The notes beneath the pieces are model-generated. The model worked only from the letters and a program-made list of their open reading frames with translations. It did no database searches and had not been told where the DNA came from. From Rhizobium lentis (GTDB lineage Bacteria > Pseudomonadota > Alphaproteobacteria > Rhizobiales > Rhizobiaceae), in assembly GCF_017352135.1 (NCBI RefSeq), contig NZ_CP071455.1:620001-684000 (forward strand): 64,000 nt of DNA, read 5' to 3'. The position numbers were made by a program, and so were the translations under genes. Numbering within the stretch: position 1 is the stretch's first letter; every line of letters starts with the position of its first letter. Shown in pieces: positions 60,445-64,000 of the stretch.

Positions 60445-61368
60445 TCATGCCTTTCCCTTGCGGACAACGTCCGCAATCGTCACTTCCTTGGGAATGAGCT
60501 TGAGCTTGAAAAAAGTATCGGCGATGCTCTGCTGCTGCGCGACGACGGTGTCGTCCAGGCTCTTGACCCCGTAGGATTGACGCTCGAGCGCCTTGACTAG
60601 GATAGGTTTTGGGATGCCGACAGACGGCGAGAGTTCCGCAGCCGCAGCCGCGGTATCGGACTTGGTCCATTCGTCGATCTCGGAAATGGCTTCGATCAAG
60701 ACATCGATCGCCTCACCGTGGCCGTCGACCAACGTCTTGGTGCCGAGATAGAACTGGTGATTGGGAACGATGCCTTCGCCGTTTCTGAGTTCTCGCGCTT
60801 CGATCGTCACTTCCGCCGCTGCCTGGAAGGGATCCCAGATGACCCATGCATCAACCGCACCCTTTTCGAAGGCTGCGCGGCCGTCGGCCGGAGCGAGGAA
60901 GGATAATTCCACGTCCTCATAGTTCAAGCCGGCTTCTTCGAGAGCCTTGACGAGCAGGTAATGCACGTTCGAGCCCTTGTTGAGGGCGAGCTTTTTACCC
61001 TTCAGCTCCGCGACAGATTTAATGGGGCTGTCCTTCGGGACAAGTATGGCTTCGCCGCGCGGGGCGGGCGGCTCGTGCGCGATGTAGACAAGCGGAGCGT
61101 TCGCGGCCTGGGCGAAGATCGGCGGCGTTTCGCCGGTCGATCCGAAATCGACGGCACCGGCGTTCAGAGCCTCGAGCAGTTGGGGACCGCCCGGAAACTC
61201 GGTCCATTCAACCGAATAGCCGATGGATTCCAGTTTCTTCTCCAACGTACTCTTGCCCTTGAGAAGGACCAGCGTTCCATATTTCTGGTAACCGATACGC
61301 ACGACCTTTTCAGCCGCGCGAGCCATCCGAATATGCGTCAAAGGTGTTGCAATGGCGCCTGCCACCAC
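60445..61368 (-). CDS. ssuA: Aliphatic-sulfonate binding protein (SsuA-like) with damaged N-terminus
   Basis: From the first usable start (GTG 61368) there are 307 residues of an SsuA-type solute-binding protein: VVRIGYQKYGTLVLLKGKST, EWTEFPGGPQLLEALNAGAV, DFGSTGETPPIFAQAANAPL, GKKLALNKGSNVHYLLVKAL and DAWVIWDPFQAAAEVTIEAR. In frame upstream lies ITRRAFTA, which completes a twin-arginine signal (ITRRAFTAVVAGAIATPL), but the codon before ITRR is TAG and no ATG, GTG or TTG precedes it. The signal therefore cannot be translated from a normal start. The gene also lacks its ATPase and permease partners. It may be a decaying orphan. Confidence 0.75.
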   Translation of the reverse strand: MVAGAIATPLTHIRMARAAEKVVRIGYQKYGTLVLLKGKSTLEKKLESIGYSVEWTEFPGGPQLLEALNAGAVDFGSTGETPPIFAQAANAPLVYIAHEPPAPRGEAILVPKDSPIKSVAELKGKKLALNKGSNVHYLLVKALEEAGLNYEDVELSFLAPADGRAAFEKGAVDAWVIWDPFQAAAEVTIEARELRNGEGIVPNHQFYLGTKTLVDGHGEAIDVLIEAISEIDEWTKSDTAAAAAELSPSVGIPKPILVKALERQSYGVKSLDDTVVAQQQSIADTFFKLKLIPKEVTIADVVRKGKA

Positions 61369-61563
61369 CGCCGTGAAAGCGCGTCTTGTGATCTATGTTT
61401 TTTCTAGAATATACGTGCTCCCGTATCCGCTTCTGCGGGATTCGCTTTTTTGTTCCGTTCCGGCAGCGAGCAAAAAGAACCGTCCCTGGAATGAAAGACG
61501 CTAGGGCGACGTTTCAGGCACGATCAGCTTTCCGAAATTCTTCCCGCAGGATAGTGTGCAAGA

Positions 61564-61680
61564 CTATGGGCAGCTGCCACAGACCGGTATGCGCGAAATC
61601 GCTCGGCAGGGGAAACACCGTGTTCCAGATGTGGCCACCGACATTCCCGAAATAGACATCGATGCCGTTCGGGCAACACA
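61564..61680 (-). pseudogene. Fragment of a CurA-type NADP-dependent oxidoreductase
   Basis: Minus-strand reading gives CPNGIDVYFGNVGGHIWNTV then FPL, matching the PxGIDVYFENVGG core of CurA/MDR-type oxidoreductases. The next family segment, [FI]-x-RIPVCG, is found in a second frame (ISRIPVCGSCP, then stop). A two-base deletion in the DFAR codons explains the switch. Only about 40 codons remain. Confidence 0.7.
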
Positions 61681-61787
61681 GTGATGGCATTGTGTGAGGT
61701 GCGTCGCCGTTGTACCATGACTCTGACGGTTGCGCGCAGTGCTAGGCCTATAGCCGGAGCCATAGTCCGGTCGCACGTTTCAACCCG

Positions 61788-62810
61788 ATGAATAAGTGGC
61801 CGCGGATCATGGAACTTATCGTCGCGCTTGGCCTGATTGTCTTCAAGGTCGCATTTCTGATTGCGATCCTGCTGCTGCTGCCGTTGCCGCTAACCTGGCT
61901 GGAACGCAAGGTCGCCGGGCACATCCAGCAGCGGATGGGGCCGATGCGTGTCGGGTGGCACGGGCTGCTGCAACCGGTGGCGGACGGAATAAAGCTCTTA
62001 ACCAAAGAGGATCACATCCCCGCCGAGGCCGATCGCTTCCTGTTCAAACTGGCGCCGATCCTGGCGCTCGCCCCGCCCTTTGTGGTGTTCGTCGCGATCC
62101 CCTTCGGCGAAAGCATCTCGGTCCTCGGCGCCGAGATCACCCTCTACGCCTCCAACATGAACGTGGCGTTGCTCTTCGTCTTTGCGGTGATCGGGATCGA
62201 GGTCTATGGTGTCATCTTCGGTGGCTGGGCCGCTAACAGCAAATACGCGGTCCTTGGCAGCCTCAGAACCTGTGCGCAGATGATCAGCTACGAGATTCCG
62301 ATGGGATTCGCGGTGATCGGAGTGGTCATGTTGGCGCAATCCATGAGCCTGCTCGACATCGTGCGGGCCCAATCCGATGTCTGGAACATCGTCTACCAAC
62401 CGGTCGGCTTCTTCGTGTTCTTCGTCGCCGGATTGGCCGAAGCGCAGCGCATTCCCTTCGACCTTGCGGAAGCGGAAGGCGATCTGGGCGCCGGCTTCCA
62501 TACCGAATACAGCGGTATCCGTTTTGCGTTTTTCATGGTCAGCGAATATGCCATCGTGTTGCTGGTGTCGGTCCTGGTGGTGATCCTGTTTTTCGGCGGC
62601 TGGAACGGTGTCCTAATCCCCTTGCCACCACTCCTCTGGTTTGTGCTCAAGGTCGCATTCTTCGTCTATGTGTTTATCTGGTTCCGCTTCACTTTCCCCC
62701 GCTACCGCTACGACCAACTGATGGCGATCGGATGGAAGGTCTTGCTTCCTCTGTCGATGGCGAACATAATTATAACCGGTGTACTTTTAGGGGCCGTAGC
62801 GGCTCCGTAG
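61788..62810 (+). CDS. nuoH: NADH-quinone oxidoreductase subunit H
   Basis: The 340-residue protein (start 61788, or possibly ATG 61809) has eight membrane helices and the conserved quinone-channel loops of NuoH: LPLTWLERKVAGHIQQRMGP, DGIKLLTKEDHIPAEADRFL, GGWAANSKYAVLGSLRTCAQ, AGLAEAQRIPFDLAEAEGDL and FHTEYSGIRFAFFMVSEYA. It is intact. It lacks nuoA-G upstream; instead gene fragments lie there. It is followed only by nuoI, so this is a partial second complex I cluster, or a module used with another enzyme. Confidence 0.92.
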   Translation: MNKWPRIMELIVALGLIVFKVAFLIAILLLLPLPLTWLERKVAGHIQQRMGPMRVGWHGLLQPVADGIKLLTKEDHIPAEADRFLFKLAPILALAPPFVVFVAIPFGESISVLGAEITLYASNMNVALLFVFAVIGIEVYGVIFGGWAANSKYAVLGSLRTCAQMISYEIPMGFAVIGVVMLAQSMSLLDIVRAQSDVWNIVYQPVGFFVFFVAGLAEAQRIPFDLAEAEGDLGAGFHTEYSGIRFAFFMVSEYAIVLLVSVLVVILFFGGWNGVLIPLPPLLWFVLKVAFFVYVFIWFRFTFPRYRYDQLMAIGWKVLLPLSMANIIITGVLLGAVAAP

Positions 62811-62820
62811 CGAGGCGGCG

Positions 62821-63387
62821 ATGTCGCGCGCGCAGGACAGAGTTGGAACATGGATTGGCTGGGCGTTCTTCGCCGATCTGGCGAGTGCCTTGGCTCTGAC
62901 CTTCGGCTACGGGATCTCCAGAACCGTAACCATGCAGTATCCGGACAAGGAAAAATGGCTACCCTACTCACGCTATCGCGGGCATCACTTCCTCAAGCGT
63001 GATGAAGAGGGCGAGATCAAGTGCGTAGCTTGCGAACTCTGCGCGCGGATCTGTCCCTGCGACTGCATCGAAGTCGTCCCTTACGAGGACGAGAAGGGTA
63101 ACCGGCACCCGGCCAAATTCGAGATCGACACGGCTCGCTGCCTGTTCTGCGGACTGTGCGAGGATGCCTGCCCAGCGGATGCAATCGCGCTTGGCCAGCA
63201 GTACGAATTTTCGAGTTTTTCCTCGCGTGACCTGGTGATCGGGCGCGACGACCTGCTCGCCAAGCCGGGCAAGGCGGCAACCGGCGGCGGCGTGGTTGCC
63301 GCGAGCCTGAATACAGCGAAGGACGTGCTCGTCGAGACAAAAGAGACGAAGGGCTACAATTGGTGGCGGAATATCCGGCGAACGTGA
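62821..63387 (+). CDS. nuoI: NADH-quinone oxidoreductase subunit I (2x[4Fe-4S] ferredoxin)
   Basis: The 188-residue protein has both iron-sulfur motifs intact: CVACELCARICPCDC and CLFCGLCEDACPADA, each C-x2-C-x2-C-x3-CP. The N-terminal SRTVTMQYPDKEKWLPYSRY segment and the RGHH turn are standard for NuoI. The C-terminus is longer and more polar than usual (KPGKAATGGGVVAASLNTAK and onward). It starts ten bases after nuoH, and nuoJ does not follow. Confidence 0.92.
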   Translation: MSRAQDRVGTWIGWAFFADLASALALTFGYGISRTVTMQYPDKEKWLPYSRYRGHHFLKRDEEGEIKCVACELCARICPCDCIEVVPYEDEKGNRHPAKFEIDTARCLFCGLCEDACPADAIALGQQYEFSSFSSRDLVIGRDDLLAKPGKAATGGGVVAASLNTAKDVLVETKETKGYNWWRNIRRT

Positions 63388-63432
63388 ACGCGCGCCATCC
63401 GTGAAGCCGGAGCGCGCAGACAGGAGGCTCAG

Positions 63433-63873
63433 ATGCTTGTCGGCGAAATTATGAAGAACAAGGGTGTCGGTGTCATAGCGGTCGCTCCCGATCAGACGGT
63501 AGTGGAAGTCTTGAGGCTGTTTCGCGAGAACAATATTGGCTTCGTCGTCGTCAGCCAATCGAATGACGAATACGTGGGTTCGCTATCGGAACGGGATTGC
63601 TGCAATGCGGTGGCGGAATACGGGGCCGAGGCGGCGACGATGCGGGTCGCGGATGTCATGAACCGCAATGTGGCCACCTGTTCGACGCGGGATTTGCTAC
63701 CCGTCGCGATGGGGATCATGACTCAGCGGCGTACGCGTCATGTGCTGGTCATGGATGACGGCGACGTTGTCGGCGTGGTCAGTATCGGCGACGTGGTTAA
63801 ACACAGGCTCGAGGAAGCGCAGCGCACGGAACAAGATCTGCAGGATTACATCTGCGGGAACAGATATCACTGA
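63433..63873 (+). CDS. Two-CBS-domain protein
   Basis: An AGGAGG site precedes the ATG. The 146-residue protein has two CBS motifs: MLVGEIMKNKGVGVIAVAPD to SNDEYVGSLSERDCCNAVAE, and RVADVMNRNVATCSTRDLLP to DDGDVVGVVSIGDVVKHRLE. CBS pairs bind adenine nucleotides such as AMP, ATP or NAD and act as energy sensors. Its place 45 bases after nuoI suggests co-expression with the respiratory genes, but no direct link is shown. Confidence 0.88.
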   Translation: MLVGEIMKNKGVGVIAVAPDQTVVEVLRLFRENNIGFVVVSQSNDEYVGSLSERDCCNAVAEYGAEAATMRVADVMNRNVATCSTRDLLPVAMGIMTQRRTRHVLVMDDGDVVGVVSIGDVVKHRLEEAQRTEQDLQDYICGNRYH

Positions 63874-64000
63874 CGTCGCCGGCTTGGGCAGCTTACCGGG
63901 GCGGCGGCCGACCCCAAAAGCTTCAGACCCCACGCCAGATCCGGCTCGTGCGGTCGACCTCCAGAGTGGCATGCACCTTCTGGACCTCCACCGGGCATGG
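63874..64000. other. Right edge, no gene called
   Basis: The last 127 bases contain only an open minus-strand frame running off the window. I recognise nothing in it. Confidence 0.4.

Noticed and set aside
1..64000. CRISPR array, tRNA, rRNA, intact insertion sequence or phage integrase
   Set aside because: None found by eye; the only repeats are palindromic intergenic elements and short regulatory motifs.

Overview
This GC-rich window looks like part of a Rhizobium-type alphaproteobacterial genome (R. leguminosarum/etli group). The clues are several CUT1 sugar importers with Tat-type signals, a TRAP operon, a sitABCD manganese importer with a Mur/Fur-like palindrome, HWE/HisKA_2 kinases, an ECF sigma factor paired with an NrsF (DUF1109) anti-sigma factor, and palindromic intergenic elements of the kind scattered through rhizobial replicons. 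No rRNA, tRNA, CRISPR array, phage gene, intact transposase or replication gene was seen. The density of transport operons and decayed genes would fit a large plasmid or an accessory chromosomal region; this is inference.

Layout. 0-4.8 kb: small P-loop kinase, a DUF4304 gene broken by an in-frame amber codon, and an NAD-kinase-like/SPFH gene pair divergent from an NrtR-type Nudix regulator across a nested palindrome. 4.8-10.9 kb: a self-contained fructan/sucrose operon (LacI regulator, binding protein, two permeases, GH32 hydrolase) with a clear promoter, operator, internal hairpin and terminator. 11-21.7 kb: a stress and regulation island with an orphan ECF sigma, sigF-nrsF plus two tiny membrane proteins, a decayed molybdopterin oxidoreductase, four Crp/Fnr paralogues, a PAS-PAS histidine kinase, a degenerate receiver and several small conserved proteins. 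21.8-28 kb: L-idonate-type catabolism (Ldh-family oxidoreductase, FadR-type regulator, TRAP DctPQM, idnD-like dehydrogenase). 28-33 kb: two diguanylate cyclases and an HWE kinase/receiver pair. 33-37.6 kb: stress-type genes (manganese catalase, DUF1206, DUF4334, phosphoesterase, Nudix). 37.6-45.5 kb: LacI regulator, DenD-like and SDR dehydrogenases and a complete CUT1 importer, including the only CUT1 ATPase in the window. 45.6-49.5 kb: sitABCD. 50.3-56 kb: DHDPS-family aldolase, GntR, CUT1 importer without ATPase, PfkB kinase. 56.4-60 kb: a probable DUF6030 protein and an unusual 878-residue adenylation/carrier/acyltransferase fusion. 60.4-64 kb: an ssuA-like gene without a usable start, a curA-type fragment, then an isolated nuoH-nuoI pair and a CBS protein.

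How the parts work together. Three sugar importers (fructan, DenD-linked and aldolase/kinase-linked) share the same binding-protein/two-permease form but have one ATPase between them, so the MsmK/UgpC-like ATPase at 40.9 kb may serve all three. Each catabolic block has its own LacI, FadR or GntR regulator. The 11-21.7 kb island is mostly regulators and small proteins of unknown function. The items most worth following are the adenylation-carrier-acyltransferase fusion, the NrtR/SPFH/NAD-kinase-like locus, and the SigF-NrsF operon beside its decayed likely partner.
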